From assembly GCA_964536965.1 (NCBI GenBank), contig CAZIAL010000003.1, positions 62,001-126,000 on the forward strand: a stretch of DNA of 64,000 nucleotides. Direction: 5' to 3'. The notes beneath the pieces were generated by a model that saw only the letters and a list, made by a program, of their open reading frames with translations, was not told the origin of the DNA and ran no database searches. A program made the position numbers and the translations under genes. The DNA is from JACMQW01 sp964536965. Lineage in GTDB: Bacteria; Bdellovibrionota; UBA1018. This document shows positions 23,949-32,524 of this stretch, one piece after another. How positions within the stretch are numbered: the first letter of the stretch is position 1; every line of letters begins with the position of its first letter.

Positions 23949-25256
23949 TTAAAACGCATCTCCTAGTTCCAGGGTTTCTTCCCGACCTGGGCCGACGGAC
24001 AGGAGGATGACCGGAACGCGCGTGAAGTCCTCGATTTTTCGGATATAGGTGCGAAGTTCTTCCGGAAGATCGGTGAACCCTTTCACCTTTTTCGCATCGT
24101 AGTCCGGCCAGCACGGAAAAATCTCGTAGTTCGGAACGATGCGCGCGAGATCCTCCGCCCGCGAAGGCAGGTCGTAAACGGTGTTTCCCCCGAGGTCGTA
24201 GCTCGTGCAGACCTTCAGACTTTCGAGGCCGTTCAGCACGTCCGCCTTCATCAGGGCGAGTCCCGTCAGGCCGTTCACTTCGACGGCGTACTTCAGCGCG
24301 ACGAGGTCGAGCCAGCCGATCCGACGTTTACGACCGGTGGTCGCTCCGAATTCCTTGCCGACATCTCGGATTTTTTCCGCGAGCGCCGGTTCGGTTTCTT
24401 CGATCTCCGTAGGGAATGGCCCCGAACCTACGCGGGTCAGGTACGCCTTCATGATTCCGATGACGGAATCGATCGCGCCTTCGCCGACTCCCGAACCGGT
24501 CAGCGCGCCGCCCGCGATCGTATTCGAAGAAGTGACGAAGGGATAGGTCCCGTGATCGATGTCGAGCAAGGTTCCCTGCGCTCCCTCGAAAAGGATCGGG
24601 CGCTTCTGCGCGAGCGCGGTCATGAGAATCGATTTCACATCCGTCACATACGGACGCAGGCGTTCGCCGAGTTCCACGCACGATTCGTACAGAGGATCCA
24701 GAGCGACGGGTTCCGAGGCATACAGCCCTTTCAGGAGGACGTTTTTTTCTTCGATCGCGACCGCGAGTTTTTCCCGCAGAGTCTTCGGGTGGAGGAGGTC
24801 CGCGACGCGAATGCCTTTCCGGGAAACTTTATCTTCATAAGCCGGTCCGATTCCGCGTACCGTCGTCCCGAGTTTTCCTCCGGCCGCTTTCGCCTCCCGG
24901 ACCTGGTCGAGAAGGCAGTGGTAAGGGAGAATCACATGCGCGCGGTCGCTGACGCGGACGCGGTCGTAGGGCGCGTTTTGGATCGCGCCGCTCGCGAGAA
25001 GCGAGTCGATTTCCTTAAAGAAGACCGTCGGGTCGAACACGACTCCGTTCGCGATCAGGCAAACCTTGTCGGCGTGGAGGATCCCGCTCGGAATCAGATG
25101 GAGAACGGTCTTTTTCCCGTTCACGACCAAGGTGTGGCCGGCGTTGTTCCCACCCTGGTAGCGGACGATATATTCGGCCTTCGCGGAGTAAAGATCGACG
25201 ACCTTTCCTTTGCCCTCATCACCCCACTGCGCGCCCACGATCACGACGTTTTTCAT
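23949..25256 (-). CDS. purA: Adenylosuccinate synthetase PurA
   Basis: 435 residues. The GTP-binding P-loop is GAQWGDEGKGKVVDL at the N-terminus, followed by GGNNAGHT, the IMP-binding GTTVRGIGPAYEDKVSR, LFEGAQGTLLDIDHGTYPFVTSSN and GATTGRKRRIGWLD. It joins IMP and aspartate using GTP in AMP synthesis. The start overlaps the serA stop by one base, making purA the last gene of the aminotransferase-serA-purA operon, so amino acid and purine synthesis are co-expressed. Confidence 0.97.
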   Translation of the reverse strand: MKNVVIVGAQWGDEGKGKVVDLYSAKAEYIVRYQGGNNAGHTLVVNGKKTVLHLIPSGILHADKVCLIANGVVFDPTVFFKEIDSLLASGAIQNAPYDRVRVSDRAHVILPYHCLLDQVREAKAAGGKLGTTVRGIGPAYEDKVSRKGIRVADLLHPKTLREKLAVAIEEKNVLLKGLYASEPVALDPLYESCVELGERLRPYVTDVKSILMTALAQKRPILFEGAQGTLLDIDHGTYPFVTSSNTIAGGALTGSGVGEGAIDSVIGIMKAYLTRVGSGPFPTEIEETEPALAEKIRDVGKEFGATTGRKRRIGWLDLVALKYAVEVNGLTGLALMKADVLNGLESLKVCTSYDLGGNTVYDLPSRAEDLARIVPNYEIFPCWPDYDAKKVKGFTDLPEELRTYIRKIEDFTRVPVILLSVGPGREETLELGDAF

Positions 25257-26242
25257 CAGTTCACCAATCCGGTGCGAGCACCTTCGTTAAAAAAAGCGAG
25301 AACCTGCTGCGCGGCTTGCGAAGCGACGCGCTCCTTCGCCTCGACGGTCGCGCCGCCGAGGTGCGCGGTCGCGATGAAGCGAGGGTGGGCAAGGAGCCCT
25401 TTAAAGGTCGCGTCCGAATCGTCCGGCGGTTCCGACGCGAAAACGTCGCAGGCCGCGCCGGAGAGATGTCCCGAGCGGAGGGAAGCGAGAAGCGCTGCTT
25501 CGTCGACGATTCCGCCGCGGGAGGTGTTGATCACGAAGGCGCCAGGGCGAAGCTGCGACAGCGCGGAGGTGCCGATCAGGCCGATGTTTCGCTCTTCCTT
25601 CGGGATGTGGAGGCTGAACCAGTCGGCCTCCGCGAGGACTTCCTCCATCGAGCGGGCGAGTTTAAAGCGCATCTCCAGGTATTTGTATTTCGAAGGAAGG
25701 GCCGAGAAACTCTGGACGAGCGGATCGTAAGCCACGACGAGCATGCCGAGGCCCATCGCTTTTTCCGCGACGATCCGGCCGACGTTGCCTAAGCCCAGAA
25801 TGCCCAGGATTTTCCCGTGGAGTTCGGTGCCGAGGAACGTCTGACCACGCTCCCACTTTCCGCTCACGATGGAGTGGTGGCTGCGGGGGATGTGGCGGGC
25901 GAGCGCGAACATGAGTCCAAGCGCCTGTTCCGCGGCGGACAGGGCGTTCGCCGCCGGACAGTTCATGACGGCGACGTTCCGGGCCGTGGCCTCGGCAACG
26001 TCGATGTTGTCGAAGCCGGCGCCGGAGGCGACCACGAGTTTCAATCTCGGCGCCTTCGCGAAGACTTCTTTCGTGACGAGGGTCGGAGTCCGTACGATCA
26101 GGGCGTCGTAACCGTTCGCGAGCCGAAGCAGCTCTTCCTCCGAAGTGGTCTCGCGGACGTCGATCTCGAAATTCGGGTGCGTCTTCAGAAGCGCGATTCC
26201 CTCTTTGCCGAGACCATCGGTAATGAGGATCCGCGTTTTCAT
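25256..26242 (-). CDS. serA: D-3-phosphoglycerate dehydrogenase-type oxidoreductase
   Basis: 328 residues from ATG 26242. It has the D-isomer 2-hydroxyacid dehydrogenase fold: ASGAGFDNIDVAEAT, Rossmann motif GILGLGNVGR, catalytic arginine in NTSRGGIVDEAAL, glutamate in CDVFASEPP and histidine in ATAHLGGATVEA. There is no C-terminal ACT domain, so it is the short, probably serine-insensitive type. It would oxidise 3-phosphoglycerate in the first step of serine synthesis. The start overlaps the class V aminotransferase stop by 4 bp, and the pair makes a coherent serine pathway. Another hydroxyacid dehydrogenase activity cannot be excluded. Confidence 0.88.
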   Translation of the reverse strand: MKTRILITDGLGKEGIALLKTHPNFEIDVRETTSEEELLRLANGYDALIVRTPTLVTKEVFAKAPRLKLVVASGAGFDNIDVAEATARNVAVMNCPAANALSAAEQALGLMFALARHIPRSHHSIVSGKWERGQTFLGTELHGKILGILGLGNVGRIVAEKAMGLGMLVVAYDPLVQSFSALPSKYKYLEMRFKLARSMEEVLAEADWFSLHIPKEERNIGLIGTSALSQLRPGAFVINTSRGGIVDEAALLASLRSGHLSGAACDVFASEPPDDSDATFKGLLAHPRFIATAHLGGATVEAKERVASQAAQQVLAFFNEGARTGLVN

Positions 26243-27408
26243 GTCGAGGTCGCCTTTGGCTGCGCGCTCGAGTTGGCGAAAGTTGCCAGCGCCGCGCCGA
26301 CCCCGGCGCCGAAGGTGAATTTGTGTCCGAGCTCCGCGAGCACGAGCTCGAGGCAGGAGATTCCGGTCGTGATATCGAACGGACCGCAATAACCGAAATG
26401 CGAGAGCCGGAAGATCTTTCCTTCGAGCTCGTCCTGGCCGCCGGCGATCGTCACTCCGTGTTTGTCGCGCATGAGCTTTGGGATTTTCTTTCCGTCCGCG
26501 ATCGAAGCCGGAACTTTTACCGCCGTCACCGCCGGCGAAGGGTTTTTCTCCGCGAGAATTTCCAGTCCGAGGGCCCGGACGGCATTTCTCGTCGCCTCGG
26601 CGAGCATCTCGTGGCGAGCGAAAACCGCGGGTAGGCCTTCTTCCTTCAGCATGCGCAGGGATTCGGCCAGACCCATCACGAGGGAAATGGCCGGCGTCCA
26701 GGCGGTTTGATTCTTCCGGTGGGCTTCGAGTTCTTTCGTGAGGTTAAAATAGAACTTTGGCAGATCCGAGGAGGTGGTGGCGATCCAGGCCGCGTCCGAA
26801 AGCGCGATGAAGGCGAGACCGGGCGGAATCATCATCGCCTTCTGGGCGCCGGTGATCAGGACGTCGATGCCCCACTTGTCCATCGGGAGGTCCATCACGC
26901 CGAGCGCAGTGATCGCGTCGCAGACGGAGAGCATCTGGAACTTTTTCGTGAGGCTCACGATCTCGCGAACCGGCATGCGCGCGCCGGTCGAAGTTTCCGA
27001 GGCTTGGAACAAGACGGCTTTCGCGTCCGGATTCGCTGCGAGGGTTTTTTCGAGTTCGGCGGGGGTGATCGCCGAGCCGGGCGGAAGTTTGATCTCGATC
27101 GCGTCGAGCGCGTATACTTTTGCGATCTTCGTCCATCGTTCGCCAAATTTTCCGGCGTTCACCGTGATGACCTTGTCCCCGCGGCGGAACAGGTTCGAAA
27201 CGGCGGCGTCCATCGCTCCCGTACCCGTGGACGAAAGCATGATCACTTCCTGATTCGTCTGGAAGAGCCAGCGAAGACCCTCTCGGGTCTCCTGGAAAAT
27301 TTTTTCGAAGCCGGGGGTCCGGTGATGGGGAATGGGCTGCCCGAGAATCGCGGCGACTCGTTCGGGAATCGGCGTCGGGCCCGGAGCCAGGAGGTAGTTC
27401 TTTTTCAT
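26239..27408 (-). CDS. Class V aminotransferase (serine/alanine-glyoxylate or phosphoserine type)
   Basis: 389 residues from ATG 27408 (MKKNYLLAPGPTPIPERV). Features are MLSSTGTGAMDAAVSNLF, ETSTGARMPVREI, SVCDAITALGVMDLPMDKWGIDVLITGAQKAMM with the PLP lysine in GAQKAMM, and RLSHFGYCGPFDI. The family includes serine-glyoxylate and alanine-glyoxylate aminotransferases. Where it is linked to serA, as here, it is thought to supply the phosphoserine aminotransferase step. It is the first gene of the operon. There is no strong Shine-Dalgarno before the ATG. Confidence 0.88.
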   Translation of the reverse strand: MKKNYLLAPGPTPIPERVAAILGQPIPHHRTPGFEKIFQETREGLRWLFQTNQEVIMLSSTGTGAMDAAVSNLFRRGDKVITVNAGKFGERWTKIAKVYALDAIEIKLPPGSAITPAELEKTLAANPDAKAVLFQASETSTGARMPVREIVSLTKKFQMLSVCDAITALGVMDLPMDKWGIDVLITGAQKAMMIPPGLAFIALSDAAWIATTSSDLPKFYFNLTKELEAHRKNQTAWTPAISLVMGLAESLRMLKEEGLPAVFARHEMLAEATRNAVRALGLEILAEKNPSPAVTAVKVPASIADGKKIPKLMRDKHGVTIAGGQDELEGKIFRLSHFGYCGPFDITTGISCLELVLAELGHKFTFGAGVGAALATFANSSAQPKATST

Positions 27409-27460
27409 GACCGAACGACCATAGCCGAGTTCGCGCCGGGATACGAGATTTTGCTCGGGT

Positions 27461-28948
27461 TTAGGTCCGAGCTTTCGGGAATAAAACCGAGAACTGACTT
27501 CCGACTCCAAGCGTCGTATCCACATTCACCTTCGCCAAATGGAGGTCGGCGATTTTTCGGACGATGGAGAGGCCTAAACCTGACCCCTTCACTGGGGAAT
27601 TGTCGAATTTCGGGGCGCGCCAGAAACGCGCGAAGAGTCGCTCTTTCTCGTCTTCGGTCATGCCCTCGCCCTGATCGGTCACGCGAAACTCGATGGAATC
27701 GGCGCGGTCGCGGACTTCTACGGCCACCGTCGTATTTTCGCGGGTGTACTTCAGAGCGTTATCGATCAGGGATTCCATCAGCGTTCGGATCAGGTCGAAA
27801 TCCGCGGAGATGGAGTAGTCGGCATGTTCGTCCCCCTCGAAGCGGAAAGTGAGCTTGATCTTCTTTTGGGCGATCGAAGCATGCTTTTCCATCCGAGAAA
27901 TCACATCGATGGCGACCTCGTCGAGTCGGGTGGGATGGAACTCGATTCCGCCCTGATGATTCGATTCGAGGCGGGCGATGATGAGCAGCTGCTCCACCAT
28001 CCGGGTCATGTAGCCGATTTCTTGCGAGGCGCTTTCCATGAATTCGCGCGTCTGCTCCGGGGTTCGATTCTCCCGCATCGCCATGTCGAGCTCGCCGCGC
28101 ATGATCGCGAGCGGAGTCTTCAGCTGGTGGGAGGCGTCCGAGACGAATGCTTCCTGCGAGACGAAAGCTCGCTGGAGGCGATCCATCATCCCGTTCAGGG
28201 TGGTTGCGAGTTCGTGGATCTCGTCCTTCACCTTCGGAACGGGAAGGCGCTGGTCAATCCGCTGGGCGGTGATGGCTTTCGCCTTTTTAATGATGTTTCT
28301 GATGGGTTTCGTCGCCTGGCTCGACAGCGTGTACGAAAGAACGGCGGCGATTCCGAGCGTCGCCGGAATCGAGAGCAGGAAGAAAGCGACGAGTCCGCGT
28401 CGTTCCCGCTCGAGAAGAAGCATCGGGGACGCGACCTGGAGAATGAAGTCGCGAGGTCCCGGCTGATCGATAAAGACGTTCGCGATCCGGTACCTAGTTT
28501 CTTTCGTCCCGCGAATCTGGAGGGTCCGGGTGGTGAAGGAGGCACGCGTGCGGAGGACCTCCTCTCGTTCCTCATCGTTCAGCGGAAGTTCCGCCTCGCC
28601 GAGATCCCGCGAGCGGGCGACGACGAATCCGCGCATCGCCCGTAGCTGGATTTGCGTCCGTTCCAAAGCGAAGGGGAAGATCTTCTCGTCGGCCTGTTTG
28701 ATATCGTCCGAAAGAAAAACTTCCCCATAAAGATTCAGTTTCAGGGACTTCGCGATGTCGACCGAGTAGTTATACAGGGCCGTGTCGAATTCGGTCTCGT
28801 GGACTTTCTGGAAGTTCCGGTAAAGAACGACGGAATAGGCAACGAGAGTGGTGCCCAGGACGAAGACGAGCAACGTCACGAGCTGGGCGCGAAAACCGAG
28901 TCTGCGAAAGAATCCGAACGGATTAATGTTCCTGTCGTTTGAGGACAT
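27461..28948 (-). CDS. Two-component sensor histidine kinase, HAMP type
   Basis: 495 residues from ATG 28948. One membrane helix lies at about 20-42 and another at about 183-205, enclosing a ~140-residue periplasmic sensor. A HAMP domain follows (SSQATKPIRNIIKKA), then the dimerisation helix with the phosphoacceptor H274 (ASHQLKTPLAIMRGELD). The ATPase domain has the N-box LIDNALKYT, G1 TDQGEGM and G2 GSGLGLSIVRKI. The start overlaps the response regulator gene by 26 bp. Organisation resembles the CusS/CopS group, but the stimulus is unknown. It probably phosphorylates the regulator encoded just upstream. Confidence 0.92.
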   Translation of the reverse strand: MSSNDRNINPFGFFRRLGFRAQLVTLLVFVLGTTLVAYSVVLYRNFQKVHETEFDTALYNYSVDIAKSLKLNLYGEVFLSDDIKQADEKIFPFALERTQIQLRAMRGFVVARSRDLGEAELPLNDEEREEVLRTRASFTTRTLQIRGTKETRYRIANVFIDQPGPRDFILQVASPMLLLERERRGLVAFFLLSIPATLGIAAVLSYTLSSQATKPIRNIIKKAKAITAQRIDQRLPVPKVKDEIHELATTLNGMMDRLQRAFVSQEAFVSDASHQLKTPLAIMRGELDMAMRENRTPEQTREFMESASQEIGYMTRMVEQLLIIARLESNHQGGIEFHPTRLDEVAIDVISRMEKHASIAQKKIKLTFRFEGDEHADYSISADFDLIRTLMESLIDNALKYTRENTTVAVEVRDRADSIEFRVTDQGEGMTEDEKERLFARFWRAPKFDNSPVKGSGLGLSIVRKIADLHLAKVNVDTTLGVGSQFSVLFPKART

Positions 28949-29603
28949 ATCCCACGCCGACAACGGTATGAATCAGCTTCGTGGGAAATGGCTGGTCGAC
29001 TTTTTTCCGGAGCATGTTGATGTAGACGTCGATCACGTTGGAGTCGCTGTCGAAACGAGCGTCCCAGACGTGTTCGGCGATTGAAGTCCGCGTGAGCGGA
29101 CGATCCGGATTGCGGAGGAAGTATTCGAGGAGCGCGAACTCCTTTTGCGTAAGGGTCATTTCCTGGCCCGCACGCTTCGCTTTCCGCTTCACCAGATCCA
29201 TCTCGATATCTTCGAATCGAAGTACGGATCCCACTCCACCCGAGGTCTGACGACGAAGCAGCGCGCGCACGCGGGCGAGCAGTTCGTCGAACTCGAACGG
29301 TTTAGCGAGATAGTCGTCGGCGCCGGAGTCGAGGCCGGCGACCTTGTCTTTCGTTCCCGAAAGCGCGGTCAGCATCAGGATCGGTTTTTCGAAACCGTCG
29401 TTCCGCAGATGGCGGGCAGTATCGAGACCGTTCTGGTCCGGAAGCATGACATCGAGGATCACGAGATCGTATTCGTTTTCCGCGGCCAGCAGCTCGGCGC
29501 TCTGACCGGTTTCGGCCAGATCCACCGAGTATCCGGCTTCGCCGAGTCCTTGCTGGATAAAACGCGCCATCTTTCTCTGGTCTTCGACAACTAACACTCG
29601 CAT
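28923..29603 (-). CDS. OmpR-family response regulator
   Basis: 226 residues from ATG 29603 (MRVLVVEDQRKM); an ATG at 29612 is also possible. The receiver domain has acidic residues in VVEDQ, phosphoacceptor D51 in VILDVMLPD, and K101 in YLAKPFEFDELLARV. The C-terminal winged helix carries LTQKEFALLEYFLRNPDRPLTR and VIDVYINMLRKKVD. It resembles CusR/CopR/PcoR regulators of metal or envelope stress. It is translationally coupled to the histidine kinase. Target genes cannot be seen; the small membrane protein upstream (29721-30056) is a candidate. Confidence 0.93.
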   Translation of the reverse strand: MRVLVVEDQRKMARFIQQGLGEAGYSVDLAETGQSAELLAAENEYDLVILDVMLPDQNGLDTARHLRNDGFEKPILMLTALSGTKDKVAGLDSGADDYLAKPFEFDELLARVRALLRRQTSGGVGSVLRFEDIEMDLVKRKAKRAGQEMTLTQKEFALLEYFLRNPDRPLTRTSIAEHVWDARFDSDSNVIDVYINMLRKKVDQPFPTKLIHTVVGVGYVLKRQEH

Positions 29604-29720
29604 GTACGGCATCTTATCCGGCACGGGCGTCGTACGCCAGAGGTCGCTTTTTTCTTTTGCGGAGGGATTCGATTGGTCGCGCGTCATATAGGTCTTCCTT
29701 AGATGGGGGTGGGTTAGGGG

Positions 29721-30056
29721 TTAAGAGTGGAAGTGGATCTGGTGGAAACGAGGTTCGGCCTTGAACAGCGGCCGGTAGAACATGCGTTGGAGCTCGATTT
29801 CGATTTCCGAAACGGACCGCTTCACGCGTGGCCGCCGGGAGTGGGGACTCAGCTCGGGTGTCGTCGTGCCCGCCATCGCCGAAGCGAAGGCGACCGGGGC
29901 CCGCATGAAGGGTTCGGGAGTGGGGGCATCCGGCCGATGGTGTAAAACGGCCAGTGTCCCGCAAATCGCCCAGATGGCTAGGGTCCAGGCGATGGGAAGA
30001 AGACCAGCCGAAACTGGAGTGGAATGTGAGTGGGTGGAGTTTCGGCCGGCCTTCAT
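29721..30056 (-). CDS. Small single-pass membrane protein, unknown function
   Basis: 111 residues with a histidine- and serine-rich N-terminus (MKAGRNSTHSHSTP), one hydrophobic helix (AGLLPIAWTLAIWAICGTLAVL, about 18-39) and a periplasmic or cytoplasmic tail ending in RFHQIHFHS. ATG 30056 has a GGA just upstream. A second open frame on the same strand overlaps it but has no comparable membrane helix, so I prefer this one. It lies 117 bp upstream of the two-component system on the same strand. The histidine clusters could bind metal, which would fit a CusR-like regulator, but this is speculative. Confidence 0.5.
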   Translation of the reverse strand: MKAGRNSTHSHSTPVSAGLLPIAWTLAIWAICGTLAVLHHRPDAPTPEPFMRAPVAFASAMAGTTTPELSPHSRRPRVKRSVSEIEIELQRMFYRPLFKAEPRFHQIHFHS

Positions 30057-30120
30057 TCATCCAGAATAGCCTGTCCGTTTAATCTCGTTATGAAAGGGAG
30101 ATTAAAAGGATTTTAGCGAA

Positions 30121-30153
30121 AAAGCCTGGAAACTCACGGAGTTTCCAGGCTTT
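30121..30153 (-). terminator. Rho-independent terminator, 14-bp perfect stem
   Basis: The arms are aaagcctggaaact and agtttccaggcttt around a 5-nt loop. On the minus strand the second arm runs into TTTTTC, giving a good U-tract. It lies 43 bp after the stop of the histone-tail-like gene and so closes the sigma-54-regulator operon. It separates that operon from the small membrane protein downstream. Confidence 0.88.
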
Positions 30154-30196
30154 CGGTTCTTTCTAAAAGGAAGTGGGCTCGCTCAGGAAGCGTGGC

Positions 30197-30601
30197 TCAG
30201 TGCGCGTTGGCTTTCGCGGAACGCACCTGTTTGCGGTTCGCGCGCTCAACCATCATGTCGTTGATGATGGCAAGGGCTTCCAAACGGAGATCGTTTTCGA
30301 AGATGAAACGATAGAAGTTTTCCATATCGGGATGGTGGCGGAAGTTCTTAAACGAGGCGGACATTTCCGTCGCGCCCGTGGCCGCGGCGAGTGCCGCCGC
30401 ATTTCCGCCGCCGGAGCTGCCGCCCGAAGCGGGAGCTTCGTCTTCGGCATCTTCTTCGGAACCTTCCGTCGGCGCGGCCTCGAGGGCTTTCGGCTCGGCG
30501 GGGAGAGCGCCTTTCGCGGATTTCTTCGAGGTGGTCTTTTCGACCTTCGCGATTTTTTCGGCTTTAGCTTTCGGGGCGGCTTTCTTTGCTTTGGGTGACA
30601 T
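30197..30601 (-). CDS. Small basic protein with histone-H1-like Lys/Ala-rich tail
   Basis: 134 residues. The first ~35 are Lys/Ala/Pro-rich (MSPKAKKAAPKAKAEKIAKV and following), like H1-type tails of bacterial DNA-binding proteins. Then comes an acidic and glycine linker (EGSEEDAEDEAPASGGSSGGG) and a compact C-terminal domain (SASFKNFRHHPDMENFYRFIFENDLRLEALAIINDMMVERANRK). I do not recognise that domain. It starts 11 bp after the sigma-54 activator, so it is co-transcribed, and ends at the strong terminator. DNA or RNA binding by the tail is inferred from composition only. Confidence 0.72.
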   Translation of the reverse strand: MSPKAKKAAPKAKAEKIAKVEKTTSKKSAKGALPAEPKALEAAPTEGSEEDAEDEAPASGGSSGGGNAAALAAATGATEMSASFKNFRHHPDMENFYRFIFENDLRLEALAIINDMMVERANRKQVRSAKANAH

Positions 30602-30612
30602 GAGGGCTCCTT

Positions 30613-32289
30613 TTAGTTGCTGACGGAAGAGGTGGAAGGTTTTTTGGAAACAGACGGTGAATCGGAAACGGGGGTGGGAACTTCGGCGTCGATCGCTCCG
30701 TAGCGATGGAGCTTGTTGTAGAGAGTCTTGATCGTGATGCCGAGGGCCTGGGCGGTCTTGGTTTTATTGCCGTGGTTGAAGGCGAGCGTGCGCAGGATAT
30801 GTCCCTTTTCGACTTCGTCGAGCGGCATTCCGACAGAGAATTCTCCGGAGAGGCTCGAGTCTTTCGGCATGCGAATCGCGTAAGGGACGTCGTCGAGCCG
30901 GATCTCGGGACCGTCGGCCAGAATTTTCAGCCGCTCGATCGTATTCTGGAGTTCGCGGATATTTCCCGGCCAGGCGTAGTTCTGGAAGACCTCGATCACG
31001 CGGGGATCGATGCGCTTCACCTGGGTGGTCCCGCCGTAGCGGGAATGTTTCAGGAAGTGCTCGCAGAGCAGGGGGATGTCTTCCTTGCGCGCGCGCAGCG
31101 GTGGAACTTTCATCGCGATCGTATTCAGTCGGTAATAGAGATCTTCGCGGAAACGCCCCGCCTTCACTTCGCCGGCGAGATCGCGATTCGTCGCGCTGAT
31201 AATGCGGACATTCACCCGAATCGGCTTTTTGCCCCCAATGCGATAGAATTCACCTTCCTGGAGGAAGCGCAGGAGCTTCGTCTGGATTTGGAGGCTCATC
31301 TCGCCGATTTCATCGAGGAAAAGGGTGCCGCCGTCGGCCGCTTCGCAAAGGCCTATTTTCGTCGCGACGGCGCCCGTAAAGGAGCCTTTTTCATGGCCGA
31401 AGAGTTCACTCTCCAGCAGCGACTCCTGGAGAGCCGCGCAGTTTATGGTGACGTAAGGGGCGTTCGCGCGCGCGCTTTTCTGGTGGATGCGTTTCGCGAC
31501 GAGCTCTTTTCCCGTTCCGCTTTCGCCGAGGATAAGAATCGTCGCGAGGGTCGGCGCGACCTTTTCGATCATGGCGAGAATCTCGCGGGTCGCGGCGCTC
31601 TCGCCCACGACTTCCTGTCCCCGGGATTCCGCCTCGACGAGGGTCTTCAGCGCTTTGTTCTCTTTCTGGAGATCCTTCTGCTGGTCGAGGATGCGCTCAT
31701 GCGCGCGGCGGAGTTCGAGGGTCTTTTCCTGGACGGCGCCCTGGAGTTTCTTGTTAAATGCGCGCGCATCGAGAAGCACTTCGCGGTTCTGCGATACGAT
31801 CGACATTTGCGCGGCAAGCGACTCGAAGAACTCGAGATCGGATTCCGAAAAAGCGTTTTCCTTGCGCGACTCGACGACCAGGATCCCGAGGAGTTCGGTG
31901 CGGCCGTCGCGTTCGGTGAGAACCGGCGTGGCGAGGAGCGAGCGGGTCTTTTCCGAGACGACCGGGCTCGAAGCCTTCACTTCGTGCGGAATGGTCTCGA
32001 GGAGGAGGCTTTCCTTCTTCTGGAAGATGTAGGCGAGCACGGAATCGCGCGGGGAAAGGGCTTGGCCGAGCTCGGCGAGGCCTTCGTCGCCTCCGACCAC
32101 CGCATCGAGGCGGGCATCGGCGGAAACGCCCGATGGGAGGCTCCAGTACTGGATGCCGTCGAACGGCAACTCGGACTTTAAGATGTTCAGGGTGGCCTGA
32201 TGGAAGTTGTCGGATCCGAGCAGTCCCTGCAGGCGGATCGAGAGCTCATTCAAGAGCTTGAGTGAGGTGGGGTTTCCGGTGTTGGGCAT
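30613..32289 (-). CDS. Sigma-54-dependent transcriptional activator with GAF domain
   Basis: 558 residues from ATG 32289. The N-terminal GAF-like sensor spans about 15-170, a coiled coil about 172-222, then the AAA+ domain with Walker A GESGTGKE (255-262), Walker B GGTLFLDEIGEM and the sigma-54 contact loop. That loop reads GSFTGA here instead of the usual GAFTGA. The C-terminal Fis-type helix-turn-helix is KTAQALGITIKTLYNKLHRYG. It remodels sigma-54 RNA polymerase in response to a ligand sensed by GAF. It is followed by the histone-tail-like gene in an operon. The upstream AT-rich region carries its likely sigma-70 promoter. Confidence 0.92.
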   Translation of the reverse strand: MPNTGNPTSLKLLNELSIRLQGLLGSDNFHQATLNILKSELPFDGIQYWSLPSGVSADARLDAVVGGDEGLAELGQALSPRDSVLAYIFQKKESLLLETIPHEVKASSPVVSEKTRSLLATPVLTERDGRTELLGILVVESRKENAFSESDLEFFESLAAQMSIVSQNREVLLDARAFNKKLQGAVQEKTLELRRAHERILDQQKDLQKENKALKTLVEAESRGQEVVGESAATREILAMIEKVAPTLATILILGESGTGKELVAKRIHQKSARANAPYVTINCAALQESLLESELFGHEKGSFTGAVATKIGLCEAADGGTLFLDEIGEMSLQIQTKLLRFLQEGEFYRIGGKKPIRVNVRIISATNRDLAGEVKAGRFREDLYYRLNTIAMKVPPLRARKEDIPLLCEHFLKHSRYGGTTQVKRIDPRVIEVFQNYAWPGNIRELQNTIERLKILADGPEIRLDDVPYAIRMPKDSSLSGEFSVGMPLDEVEKGHILRTLAFNHGNKTKTAQALGITIKTLYNKLHRYGAIDAEVPTPVSDSPSVSKKPSTSSVSN

Positions 32290-32369
32290 ACAGCGAGAGA
32301 GTCCTTTGGAAGGGAGGGCAAATCTTCTTACCCTCAGTAGCGAGCAGACAGGACGAACCGGACCCACGA

Positions 32370-32524
32370 AGATCCGCCCTAGAGGTATGTCATTTTTACC
32401 TCAGGGGCAACCGGAGAATATATAAATTACATGGTTTTGGCTAGTCAAAAACGACGCACCGCATGATTATTTAATAAAATCTTTAATATCATGTAGTTGT
32501 AGTTACGGAGACGACCCCCGAGCC
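32370..32524 (-). promoter_or_regulatory. AT-rich promoter region of the sigma-54 activator gene
   Basis: About 150 bp with a composition far below the surroundings. Minus strand: TTGACT (plus-strand agtcaa, 32443-32448) is followed by a TTATATATT block that offers -10 hexamers at 17-20 bp. Further upstream, catgat and atcatg (32462 to 32493) frame an imperfect AT-rich dyad that could be an operator. No gene is visible between 32290 and 32524. Confidence 0.5.

Noticed and set aside
30706..32181. 491-codon plus-strand frame opposite the sigma-54 activator
   Set aside because: Shadow of a strongly supported gene; Arg/Glu/Leu-rich composition typical of antisense frames.
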